From JBCCGG01 sp039029395 (GTDB taxonomy: Bacteria; Pseudomonadota; Alphaproteobacteria; Kiloniellales; JAKSDN01), in the NCBI GenBank assembly GCA_039029395.1, contig JBCCGG010000003.1, positions 124,001 to 188,000 of the forward strand: DNA of 64,000 nt, written 5' to 3'. Every line of letters begins with the position of its first letter. The stretch's first letter is position 1. Of this stretch, positions 15,049 through 22,585 are shown piece by piece. The notes beneath the pieces are model-generated. The model was not told the origin of the DNA. It worked only from the letters and a program-made list of their open reading frames with translations, and searched no databases. Position numbers and translations under genes: made by a program.

Positions 15049-16029
15049 TCACGCCACCACCACCCGCTGCTCGATCGCGCCGAACAAGCTTCGCCCCTCG
15101 CCATCCAGCATTTCGATGCGCAGCTCGTCGCCGACCTTGAGGAACGGCGTCACCGGCGCGCCTTGCTCCAGGGTCTCGAGCATGCGGCGCTCGGCGATGC
15201 AGCAGCTGCCGGTCGCGGGATCCCGGTTGGAGACCGTGCCCGAGCCGACGATCGTGCCGGCGCCGAGCGACCGGGTTTTGGCGGCATGGGCGATCAGCTG
15301 GCGGAAGTCGAAGGTCATGTCGACCCCCGCGTCGGGCGCGCCGAAACGCGCGCCGTTGAGCGTGACGGTGAGCGCCCCGTGCAGCTTGCCGCCGTCCCAG
15401 GCGTCGCCCAGTTCATCCAAGGTAACCGCGACCGGCGAAAACGCGCTGGCCGGTTTGCTCTGGTAGAATCCGAAGCCCTTGGCCAGCTCAGCCGGAATCA
15501 ATCCGCGTAGGCTAATGTCGTTGAGCAGCATGACCAGCTTGATGTGGCCGCCGGCCGCATCCTCGCCGATTCCCTGGGGCACGTCGTCGGTGATCACCGC
15601 CAGCTCGGCCTCGAAGTCCAGGCCCCAGTCCGGCTCGATCAGGGGGATCTCGGCGCGCGGCCCCAGGTTGCGGTCGCTGCCGGCCTGGTAGACCAGAGGA
15701 TCGTGCCAGAAGGAGTTCGGCATGGCGGCGCCGCGGGCCCGGCGCACCAGCTCCATGTGATGGACATAGGCGCTGCCGTCGACGAAGTGATAGGCCCGCG
15801 GCAGGGGCGCTAACAGTTTCTCCGAATCGAGCGCGAAGGCGCCCGCCGCCTCGCCTGCCTCCAGCGTGGCCCCCAGGGCCGCCAGGCGCGGCGCCGCCGC
15901 CGGCCAGTCGTCGAGCGCGGCTTGCAAGGCGGGTGCGATCCCGTCCGCCGACACGGCGCGGGCCAAATCCCGGCTGACCACCACCAGCCGGCCGTCCGGC
16001 CCGGCGCCTTCGATGCTGGCAAGCTTCAT
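15049..16029 (-). CDS. Fumarylacetoacetate hydrolase-family protein
   Basis: A cytoplasmic metal-dependent C-C hydrolase or decarboxylase fold, 326 residues. Family features include YHFVDGSAYVHHMELVRRAR, the metal-site region FWHDPLVYQAGSD, DFEAELAVITDDV, LLNDISLRGLIPAEL, and AGTIVGSGTVSNRDP near the C-terminus. Its closest character is the FAH branch acting on acylpyruvates in aromatic-compound breakdown, but no homogentisate or maleylacetoacetate genes are adjacent, so the substrate is left open. The ATG at 16029 (MKLASI) is preferred to an in-frame GTG at 16047 placed directly against AGGAGG. Confidence 0.87.
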   Translation of the reverse strand: MKLASIEGAGPDGRLVVVSRDLARAVSADGIAPALQAALDDWPAAAPRLAALGATLEAGEAAGAFALDSEKLLAPLPRAYHFVDGSAYVHHMELVRRARGAAMPNSFWHDPLVYQAGSDRNLGPRAEIPLIEPDWGLDFEAELAVITDDVPQGIGEDAAGGHIKLVMLLNDISLRGLIPAELAKGFGFYQSKPASAFSPVAVTLDELGDAWDGGKLHGALTVTLNGARFGAPDAGVDMTFDFRQLIAHAAKTRSLGAGTIVGSGTVSNRDPATGSCCIAERRMLETLEQGAPVTPFLKVGDELRIEMLDGEGRSLFGAIEQRVVVA

Positions 16030-16131
16030 GAACCCGTTCCCTTGCACCCTCCTGGAAAGCGCAAGGGTAGCGCAGCCTCGGGGCCCGATCCACGGCTCTG
16101 CGCGGAGCGGGCCCCGGCCCGGGTCAATGGC

Positions 16132-16530
16132 TCAACGCTGCAGGAGAGCGAGCCGGGCCACCGTCTGGCCGTCGAACTGGGGCGCCGCCTCGTTGTCATT
16201 GGCCGCGCCTGGGGGTGCGCCGTGCCAGCTGCGCGCCCGGCGCCAGCTCGGCTGTTCGCCGGACTTGACGATCTCATCAACCGTCGAGGCGATTTGCGAG
16301 CGGTGCAGCCCGATGTCCTGCAAGTGCCGGTCGCTCAGCGCATCGAGCTCGCGGATTGCGGCGCGGCGCCGGCGCCAGCGGGCGAAGCTCTCGAGCGCGG
16401 CATCCACGGCGTTGACCGCGCGCAAGGCGGTGACGCTGACAATGCCGTCGACTTGGGCCTCGGGCTGTACGGCGATCTCGTGCCGCTGGAAGCCGTTACC
16501 CACGTTGGGAAGCTCGTAGTAGGGGTTCAT
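16132..16530 (-). CDS. DUF1127-containing protein
   Basis: A 132-residue protein. Residues about 45-85 carry the DUF1127 signature: a basic helix WRRRRAAIRELDALSDRH, then LQDIGLHRSQI. The flanking parts are less conserved. GGAG 6 bp before the ATG at 16530 decides the start; the ATG 12 bp upstream has no ribosome site. It is divergent from a GcvA-like LysR gene, reproducing the arrangement at 5.1-6.5 kb. Confidence 0.82.
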   Translation of the reverse strand: MNPYYELPNVGNGFQRHEIAVQPEAQVDGIVSVTALRAVNAVDAALESFARWRRRRAAIRELDALSDRHLQDIGLHRSQIASTVDEIVKSGEQPSWRRARSWHGAPPGAANDNEAAPQFDGQTVARLALLQR

Positions 16531-16676
16531 AGGGATCTCCATCGGGTTGCGGTTGGACCGCGCGCGGGTCTGCTCATGATCAAGATTTCCTTGATCTTAG
16601 AGCGTGGCCAGCGAGACACCTCCAGAGGTGCGTTTCGGCCTTGAATTGCATAAAATCTATGCACACCTATGAGCCC

Positions 16677-16717
16677 CAACAAACGAGAAGATCTCGGCAC
16701 ATATGTTAGAAAATTTC
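16677..16717 (+). promoter_or_regulatory. Upstream block conserved with first LysR gene
   Basis: CAACAAACGA (16677-16686) and AAAATTTC (16710-16717) precede the LysR start by 52 and 19 bp, matching in sequence and distance the region before the LysR gene at 5567. Confidence 0.5.
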
Positions 16718-16728
16718 AGGCATGAGCC

Positions 16729-17664
16729 ATGGCCCGGCCGCTCCCGCCCCTAAACGCGCTGCGCGCCTTCGAGTCGGCCGCCCGGCACCTCAGCTTCACC
16801 AAGGCCGCGGCCGAGCTCAACGTCACGCCGGCGGCGGTGAGCCACCAGGTCAAGTCCCTGGAGGAGCTGCTCGAGGTGCCTCTGTTCCGCCGCCTGACCC
16901 GGGCCCTGCGTCTGACCGATGCCGGCCAGGCCGCCTTGCCGGCCCTTAGCCAAGGCTTCGACAAGCTGGCCCAAGGGGTCGAGCAAATGCGTGCCCATTG
17001 CGAAAGCGGGGTCCTGACGGTCAGCGTCAGCCCCTCCTTCGGCGCCAAGTGGCTGGTGCCCCGGCTCGAGAACTTTCGGCTGCGCCATCCCGATATCGAG
17101 ATCCGCATCGACGGCACCGACCGGTTGGTCGACTTGGCGCGCGACGAGGCCGACGTGGCGGTGCGCTACGGCGCCGGCGGCTACCCAGGCGTGCGGGTCG
17201 ACTGCCTGTTCAGCCAGGTCAACACCCCGGTGTGCAGCCCGGCCTTGCTGGAGGGCCCACACCCCCTGCGCCGGCCCGCCGACCTCAAGCACCACACCCT
17301 GCTGCATGTGGACTGGAAAGAGGCCGAGGAGTACGCGCCGAGCTGGCGCATGTGGCTGCTGGCGGCCGGCCTGCACGACATCGACCCGACAAGGGGGCCG
17401 CGCTTCACCATGGAGAACATGGCGGTCCAGGCGGCGCTCGACGGCCACGGTGTGGCGCTGATCGGCGACATTCTGGTGGCCGACGATCTGGCCGCCGGTC
17501 GCCTGGTGCGGCCCTTCGACCCGGCGCTCTCGACCCCCGTAAAATTCTCCTACTATCTGGTCAGCGCCAAGGACAGCGCCGAGCAGCCCAAGGTCGCCGC
17601 CTTCCGACAATGGCTCATCGAGGAAGCCAAAATCTCGCGCCCCGACAGCTGCGAGGAGCCTTGA
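16729..17664 (+). CDS. LysR-family regulator, GcvA-like
   Basis: A 311-residue regulator closely similar along its length to the protein at 5567-6511. The DNA-binding domain has LPPLNALRAFESAARHLSF and TPAAVSHQVKSLEE. The effector domain begins LTVSVSPSFGAKWLVPRL and includes VDVAVRYG-like DVAVRYGAGGYPG. The start follows from this alignment. It faces a DUF1127 gene across 198 bp, the likely control target. The physiological ligand is unknown. Confidence 0.9.
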   Translation: MARPLPPLNALRAFESAARHLSFTKAAAELNVTPAAVSHQVKSLEELLEVPLFRRLTRALRLTDAGQAALPALSQGFDKLAQGVEQMRAHCESGVLTVSVSPSFGAKWLVPRLENFRLRHPDIEIRIDGTDRLVDLARDEADVAVRYGAGGYPGVRVDCLFSQVNTPVCSPALLEGPHPLRRPADLKHHTLLHVDWKEAEEYAPSWRMWLLAAGLHDIDPTRGPRFTMENMAVQAALDGHGVALIGDILVADDLAAGRLVRPFDPALSTPVKFSYYLVSAKDSAEQPKVAAFRQWLIEEAKISRPDSCEEP

Positions 17665-17696
17665 GGTCGGGGGCCTTGGCCCCTATAGCTAGGGCC

Positions 17697-18284
17697 ATGG
17701 ACAGGTCACCCGCCTATCTGCCTTGCTTCGCCTCCAGCAAGCCGCTCTTCACCGCCGAAGAGTGCCGGCGCATTCAAGCGATCGGCGAGCGCCGGCCGGC
17801 CATTGCCGGCGTGGTGCAGCGCGCGGCGCCGAGCGTTCAGCCGCACTACGAAGAGGGGCCGGAGCGGGATTCGGCGGTCGCTTTCCTGGACCGGGGGCAA
17901 GAGACCGAATGGATCTACCAGCGCCTCTTCGCGATCGCCCGGGATGCCAATAGCCAGAACTGGCGCTTCGAGCTATCCGGCTCCGAGCGCCTGCAGTTCG
18001 CCCGCTACGGCTCGGACCAGCACTACAATTGGCACATGGACCTGGCCTCGCGCGGGCCGAACTCCTTCCGCAAGCTGAGCATCACCGTGCAGCTCAGCGA
18101 CCCCGCCGACTACGAAGGTGGCAATTTGGAGTTCAAGCTCGACGAGGGCACCACCACAACGTCGCGGGACCGGGGGGTGGTGACGCTCTTCCCGAGCTAC
18201 GTGCTGCACCGGGTTACACCGGTCACCGCCGGCGTAAGGTGCTCGCTCGTTCATTGGCTTAGGGGCGACAAGCCCTTCGCGTGA
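17697..18284 (+). CDS. 2-oxoglutarate/Fe(II) dioxygenase, prolyl hydroxylase-like
   Basis: A 195-residue oxygenase of the prolyl 4-hydroxylase type, using 2-oxoglutarate, O2 and Fe(II). The iron ligands are H113 and D115 (NWHMDLASRG) and H171 (VLHRVTPV), and R181 (GVRCSLVHWLRG) should bind 2-oxoglutarate. The ending HWLRGDKPF is like PiuC/PKHD hydroxylases, although the protein is somewhat shorter than PiuC. The substrate is not predictable. It lies 32 bp after the LysR gene on the same strand, possibly in the same transcript. Confidence 0.87.
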   Translation: MDRSPAYLPCFASSKPLFTAEECRRIQAIGERRPAIAGVVQRAAPSVQPHYEEGPERDSAVAFLDRGQETEWIYQRLFAIARDANSQNWRFELSGSERLQFARYGSDQHYNWHMDLASRGPNSFRKLSITVQLSDPADYEGGNLEFKLDEGTTTTSRDRGVVTLFPSYVLHRVTPVTAGVRCSLVHWLRGDKPFA

Positions 18285-18326
18285 GCCTGAAAAAATTCAG
18301 GCCGCACCCTGTGGCATAGGCCACAG
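18285..18326 (+). terminator. Two adjacent hairpins after oxygenase gene
   Basis: GCCTGAA-AAAA-TTCAGGC (18285-18302) overlaps the stop region, and CTGTGGC-ATAG-GCCACAG (18309-18326) follows. Both have 7-bp perfect stems but no strong U-tract, so termination or mRNA 3'-end protection is possible rather than certain. Confidence 0.45.
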
Positions 18327-18411
18327 ACGGCGCCCCTATCCTGCCCAATTATGCCGCCATCCTACGGGACCGCCCGAGCCCTCTCGTGGCGGCCAATGAG
18401 GGAGAAGACCC

Positions 18412-18708
18412 ATGATCGAGCACATGCTGGCCCTCGGCTCCGGCCTTTCGCCGACGCCAAGCTTTACCGGCGACTGGCGGCTCGAGGACCACAAACTGGA
18501 GATCCGCGTAGACGGCACGGCGGCGAGCGACCTGCCGGGACGGGATCACGGCACTTGGAACGAGGCGCTGGAGCGCCTGCGCATTCAATGGCGCGACGGC
18601 GCCGTCGGCCTGGTGTACCGGGAACGCGGCGGCCTAACCTATTGCGACTTCGGCAGCGGCCGTAGCATGCGCCTTCGACCGGCCAAAGCGGCAAAGGCAG
18701 AGGCCTAG
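18412..18708 (+). CDS. Hypothetical protein (98 aa)
   Basis: I do not recognise this protein. It is soluble, has 98 residues, is rich in Trp, Arg and Asp, and has no signal peptide. A good ribosome site (GAGGGAGAA) stands before the ATG, and codon use is like the neighbours, so it is probably real. It converges on another small hypothetical gene with a 14-bp gap. Confidence 0.6.
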   Translation: MIEHMLALGSGLSPTPSFTGDWRLEDHKLEIRVDGTAASDLPGRDHGTWNEALERLRIQWRDGAVGLVYRERGGLTYCDFGSGRSMRLRPAKAAKAEA

Positions 18709-18722
18709 ACCAAGGCTCGGCC

Positions 18723-19019
18723 CTAGGAGAAGCCCTTTGGGACGTCCCGGCGGGCCAGCATTTCGCCTTGCATGCCGAACTGCCCGAAGTCGACGGCGGC
18801 GATGATGTTCGGGTTGATGATCTCCTTTGGCTCATCGCTGTCGTAACGGGAATCATAAAGACACAGGGCACCGTCGCGCACGTCCCAGCGGGTGTTGGCG
18901 GTGTCGCGCAACATGGTGAGCTTGCCTTCGGCCGAGAGGACGTGGACGCGCATGGGCACGGACTTACCCTCCAGCTCGAGGCGCGCGGCGAGGATGCGGA
19001 TGATCGGATTCTCGTGCAT
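18723..19019 (-). CDS. Hypothetical protein (98 aa)
   Basis: I do not recognise this protein. It has 98 residues with alternating beta-strand-like segments (RVHVLSAEGKLTMLRD, TRWDVRDGALCLYDS) and no membrane segment or signal. The upstream ribosome site is weak. It ends convergently with the gene at 18412-18708, and downstream of its start lies the EamA exporter gene on the same strand, 73 bp away in the direction opposite to transcription. Confidence 0.6.
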   Translation of the reverse strand: MHENPIIRILAARLELEGKSVPMRVHVLSAEGKLTMLRDTANTRWDVRDGALCLYDSRYDSDEPKEIINPNIIAAVDFGQFGMQGEMLARRDVPKGFS

Positions 19020-19091
19020 GTCCAGGATGTCTCTTGTTGCGGATTTGAATGGTCGTCGTGGAATCAGGCGACTCGCCTTATAGCATGGCGC

Positions 19092-19997
19092 TCAGCGAAG
19101 ATCCCGACCGGCGCGCGGGCGTACCAAGGAAAGGCCGGCCAGCATCAGCGCCAGAGCGGCCCAGATCCAAGGCGAATGGCGTTCGCCGAACAGCGCCATG
19201 CCCCATAGTACGCCGGCAATCGTGATGATGTAGGCGGTCTGGCTGGCGAACACCGGGCCGGCGGTGCGGATCACGTGGAGAAAGCAGGTAAAGGCAACCG
19301 CCGTCAGCGCGGCCATGGCGCTGACAGACCACTGCAAGGCCCCCCAAGGCGCGACCAGCGGGACAGAGACCCCGAGCCCCAGCGCGACCGGCGTGAGCAT
19401 GAGCGCGGCGGCGATCTGCCGCCCACAGGCGAGCATCAAGCCATCGAGGCCGGGCGGCCGCCGGAGCGCGATGAAGAGGTTCTCGCAGGCATAGCCAAAG
19501 CTGCCGGTGAGCGCCAGCAGCACCCAAGGTGCCAAGCCCGCTTGGGGCAGGCTGGTTTCCGGCGCGACCATCAGGGCAACCGCGGCGAGGCCCAGGAGCA
19601 CGCCCAAGAGGCGCCGGCGCTGTGCCCGCTCGACCCGCAAGAGTACCGAGAGCCCGTAGGTCATAAGCGGCATGGTAGCGAGCGAGATCGCCAGCACCCC
19701 GGCCGCCAGATGCTTGGCAGCCGCGAACATCGCGAGCGCCGGCAGCACCGAGCCGACCAGGCCGCAGACCGCGCTGAAGCGCGCGACCTGCCGGTTCGGC
19801 CGGCTGAGCCTTCCGCTGAGCGTGGCGGCCAGCAGCAGGAAGAGTCCGCTGCAGGTGGTCACCCACTGGGCCAGGCCGATCGGGTGGCCGCCCTCGGCGA
19901 CCGCGATCTTGGCGAGAGAGAGCGTGGCGCCCCAAGCCGCGCCCATCACGAGCAGCAGGCCGAAGGCGCCCAGGCGCTTGGGGCTGTCGTCGCTCAC
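19092..19997 (-). CDS. EamA/DMT-family exporter
   Basis: A drug/metabolite transporter of 301 residues with ten hydrophobic helices arranged as two EamA repeats (first LLLVMGAAWGATLSLAKIAV, second VLLALTGSFGYACENLFIAL). Such proteins usually export amino acids or other small metabolites. The GTG at 19997 overlaps the stop of the upstream PLP-enzyme gene as GTGA, so the exporter is translationally coupled to it. It may export the product or substrate of that enzyme. Confidence 0.87.
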   Translation of the reverse strand: MSDDSPKRLGAFGLLLVMGAAWGATLSLAKIAVAEGGHPIGLAQWVTTCSGLFLLLAATLSGRLSRPNRQVARFSAVCGLVGSVLPALAMFAAAKHLAAGVLAISLATMPLMTYGLSVLLRVERAQRRRLLGVLLGLAAVALMVAPETSLPQAGLAPWVLLALTGSFGYACENLFIALRRPPGLDGLMLACGRQIAAALMLTPVALGLGVSVPLVAPWGALQWSVSAMAALTAVAFTCFLHVIRTAGPVFASQTAYIITIAGVLWGMALFGERHSPWIWAALALMLAGLSLVRPRAGRDLR

Positions 19998-21115
19998 CGG
20001 GCCCCTTCGACCTGGGCGAGGCCCTTTGGCAGCCAGGCCAGGTAGCGCGCAACGTCGGCCACCTCGACAAAGAGGTGGAGGGAGGCGCGCAGACGGCCAG
20101 CCTCGCCCCACAGGAGGATGCTCTCGGCGGCCGCCAGCTCGGCCAGATCGCGCGCGGCATCATGGGCGAAGGCGATGTTGGGGCCGCGCTCTGCCGCCGG
20201 CTCCGGCGTGATGACCTCCAGCCCCATCTCGACCAGAGCCTGGCGCAGCCGGCCGCCCAGGTCGAGCACGTGGCGCTCCACGTCGGCGGCCGGAACCTGG
20301 GCCAGAAAGTCGAGCGAGGTCTTGAGCAGATAGACGTCCAGGTGGTTGGCATTGCCGATCTCCGCGCGACGGGCGTCCGGCAACAGGCGGTAGTCGCCCC
20401 TCTCCTCGCCCGCCTCGGCGGCGTGCCAGCCGACCGCGAGCGGTTCGAAATGGGGCCAGCGCCGGCGGTTCCAGGCCAGGACCCCGCTGTGGGGGCCGAG
20501 CAGGAACTTGTAGGTGCTGGCGACCATGAAATCACAGAGAGCGCCCTCGAGCGGCACAACGCCGAGCCCATGGCTGGCGTCGACCAGCAGCGCAATGCCT
20601 TTATCCTGTAAGGGTGCCGAGAGGGCCGCCAGATCCAGGCGCTGGCCCGTATGGGCATTGACCTGGCTGACGTAGACCAGGCGGGTGCGGCCATCGCAGG
20701 CGGCGATCAACCCCGCGGGCTCGATGCGCCATTCTTCGGCCGGCACCAGGCGCGCCTCGACATCGAGCTCGCTCAGGCGGGCGAAGGAATAGCGCCCGGA
20801 GGCGTAGTCCAACGCCGAGGTCACAACGTTGTCGCCGGGCTGCCAATCGATCGCCGAGACCACCCGGGCGATGCCCTCCGAGGCGTTGCCGATCAGCGCG
20901 AAGTCGCCGGCCTCCAGTTTGGTCAAGCTGGCGAGGCGCTCCTTGACCTCCTGGCCGATCTGCCAGTGGGCGTCATAGCCGGCCATGCCCCTGGCCTTGT
21001 CCCGGGCGAAGGCGTCGAAAGCCCCTTGGTGCGCGCGCAGCAACGGCGGCTGACCGCCGCTCGCCAGATGGGCCACGCCCTCCAGCCCGATGAAATCGCT
21101 TTTCGCCGCCAACAT
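19994..21115 (-). CDS. Aminotransferase class V family PLP enzyme
   Basis: A fold-type I PLP enzyme of 373 residues related to cysteine desulfurase, isopenicillin epimerase and kynureninase-like proteins. D179 and H182 (LLVDASHGLG) and the Schiff-base lysine K203 (ASTYKFLLGPHSG) are in the expected places, with YVSQVNAHTGQRLDL before them. The short N-terminus (MLAAKSDFIGLEG) is taken from the family start. There is no conserved mobile cysteine loop diagnostic of a desulfurase, so the reaction is left open. It is first in an operon with an EamA exporter. Confidence 0.85.
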   Translation of the reverse strand: MLAAKSDFIGLEGVAHLASGGQPPLLRAHQGAFDAFARDKARGMAGYDAHWQIGQEVKERLASLTKLEAGDFALIGNASEGIARVVSAIDWQPGDNVVTSALDYASGRYSFARLSELDVEARLVPAEEWRIEPAGLIAACDGRTRLVYVSQVNAHTGQRLDLAALSAPLQDKGIALLVDASHGLGVVPLEGALCDFMVASTYKFLLGPHSGVLAWNRRRWPHFEPLAVGWHAAEAGEERGDYRLLPDARRAEIGNANHLDVYLLKTSLDFLAQVPAADVERHVLDLGGRLRQALVEMGLEVITPEPAAERGPNIAFAHDAARDLAELAAAESILLWGEAGRLRASLHLFVEVADVARYLAWLPKGLAQVEGAR

Positions 21116-21314
21116 TGCCGCCCTGCCCTCGCATGCTCCCGCGGCCGGCATCCTGCCCGAAGCGCGCCCGCTCAGAAAGTCTCCAGGTCCGACCGATGAA
21201 ACGGGGGACGGCAAGCTTCGGTCCAGCGAGTCCGCGCGCCCGAACTAGGGTCACGGGCGGCAGCCCCGAAATCCTCGTCCCGATTGTTTAAGGAGACAGC
21301 AGATTGCTTGAGAT

Positions 21315-22487
21315 TCAGCTGAGGTGCTTGAGCGCTTGGGCGAGATCGTCAATGAGGCTCTGCGTGCTCTCGTTACCGATGGAAAAGCGCACCAGGCTCC
21401 CCTCCTCGGTCCAGGGCTTGGCCGTGCGGTGGGGCGAGACCGGCAGCACCAGGCTCTCGAAGCCGCCCCAGCTCACCCCCACGCCGAAGTTCGCCAAGGC
21501 ATCCACGAAGGCGTGTATCTGGGCCTCGTCGCAGGGTTTGAAAAGCACCCCGAAGAGACCCGAGGCACCCGAGAAGTCGCGCCGCCAGTGGTCATGGCCG
21601 GGACAATCCGTGAAGGCCGGGTGCAGCATCTTGAACACCTGTGGCTGCTCGGCCAGCCAGTGCGCCACGGTAAGGCCCGCCTCCTGGGCATGGGCCATGC
21701 GCATTTGGAGGGTGCGCAAGCCACGAAGGGCCAGAAAGACGTCCTGCCCGCCGGCCTTGTCGCCGACCGCCATCACCATCTTGCGCATCGGGCCGTAGGT
21801 CGCCTCGTTGCAAACGATAAATCCGATCATGGCGTCCGCGTGGCCGCCGATGTACTTGGATCCGGAGTGCGCCACTACGTCGACGCCCAGGGTCAAGGGC
21901 TGGCAGAAGATCGGCGTGGCCCATGTGCCATCGAGAATCGAGAGCGCGCCGTGGTTCCGGGCGACCCGGGCGATTGCCGGGATGTCCGGCACCTCGAACG
22001 TGCCCGAGCCCGGCGCCTCGAAACACACCGCCGAGGTCTCAGGGCGCATGAGCTCGGCCAGGCCCTCGCCGATCATGGGGTCGAAGTAGGTCACCTCGAC
22101 CCCGTAGCGCGTCAGCACATTGTCGCAGAAGCCACGGGTCGGTGCGTAGACATTGTCAGCGACCAGCACGTGATCGCCCGCCTTGGCCGCACCCATGAGC
22201 GCCAGCGTCACTGCCGTCAGACCGCAGGAGACCGAGATGCAGCCGGCCGCGCCCTCAAGCTCGGCCATCATCTCCTCCAACGCGAAGCTCGCCGGCGTGC
22301 CGTAGCGGCCGTAATAGAGGGTGCCCTTCTCGTAGCGGGACTCCCGCGCTGCCTGAAACTCCGCCAAGGTGTCGAAAAGAAGGGTCGAGCTTTGGTGGAT
22401 CGGCAGATTGACCGAGCGGCCGGCGGTCTTGGGCCCGCGGCCCAGGTGGGTCAGCTTATCGGTCTGGCATCGATCCTTCGAAGTCAT
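21315..22487 (-). CDS. metC: Cystathionine beta-lyase-like PLP enzyme
   Basis: A C-S lyase of the Cys/Met metabolism PLP family, 390 residues. The phosphate-binding pair YYGRYGTP (58-65) from the neighbouring subunit, D186 in ILDGTWATP, and the PLP lysine K211 in AHSGSKYIGGHAD are all present. The motif SVSCGLTAVT and the C-terminal LVRFSIGNES are typical of MetC rather than MetB. It would cleave cystathionine or another S-substituted cysteine to thiol, pyruvate and ammonia. The ATG at 22487 matches the family start. The shared palindrome at 22560-22578 lies upstream, which ties it to the organosulfur block rather than to methionine synthesis alone. Confidence 0.87.
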   Translation of the reverse strand: MTSKDRCQTDKLTHLGRGPKTAGRSVNLPIHQSSTLLFDTLAEFQAARESRYEKGTLYYGRYGTPASFALEEMMAELEGAAGCISVSCGLTAVTLALMGAAKAGDHVLVADNVYAPTRGFCDNVLTRYGVEVTYFDPMIGEGLAELMRPETSAVCFEAPGSGTFEVPDIPAIARVARNHGALSILDGTWATPIFCQPLTLGVDVVAHSGSKYIGGHADAMIGFIVCNEATYGPMRKMVMAVGDKAGGQDVFLALRGLRTLQMRMAHAQEAGLTVAHWLAEQPQVFKMLHPAFTDCPGHDHWRRDFSGASGLFGVLFKPCDEAQIHAFVDALANFGVGVSWGGFESLVLPVSPHRTAKPWTEEGSLVRFSIGNESTQSLIDDLAQALKHLS

Positions 22488-22559
22488 GGAACGCCCACTT
22501 TTGCGGTTGCCTCTGGAGTATTGACGGGACCTCATCTGTGTGTCAACATGAAATACATA

Positions 22560-22578
22560 TGTTCTGCATATTGGCACT
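22560..22578. promoter_or_regulatory. Putative IclR operator 1
   Basis: TGTTCTG-CATAT-TGGCACT. The left arm fits the TGTnCTr consensus fully and the right arm partly. It lies 73 bp before the metC start and ends 7 bp before the molybdoenzyme start. Confidence 0.5.
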
Positions 22579-22585
22579 TTAATCC

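Noticed and set aside
22488..22585. Possible SAM riboswitch before metC
   Set aside because: The spacer is only 98 bp, is AT-rich, and shows no conserved SAM-riboswitch stems; the palindromic operator explains its structure better.
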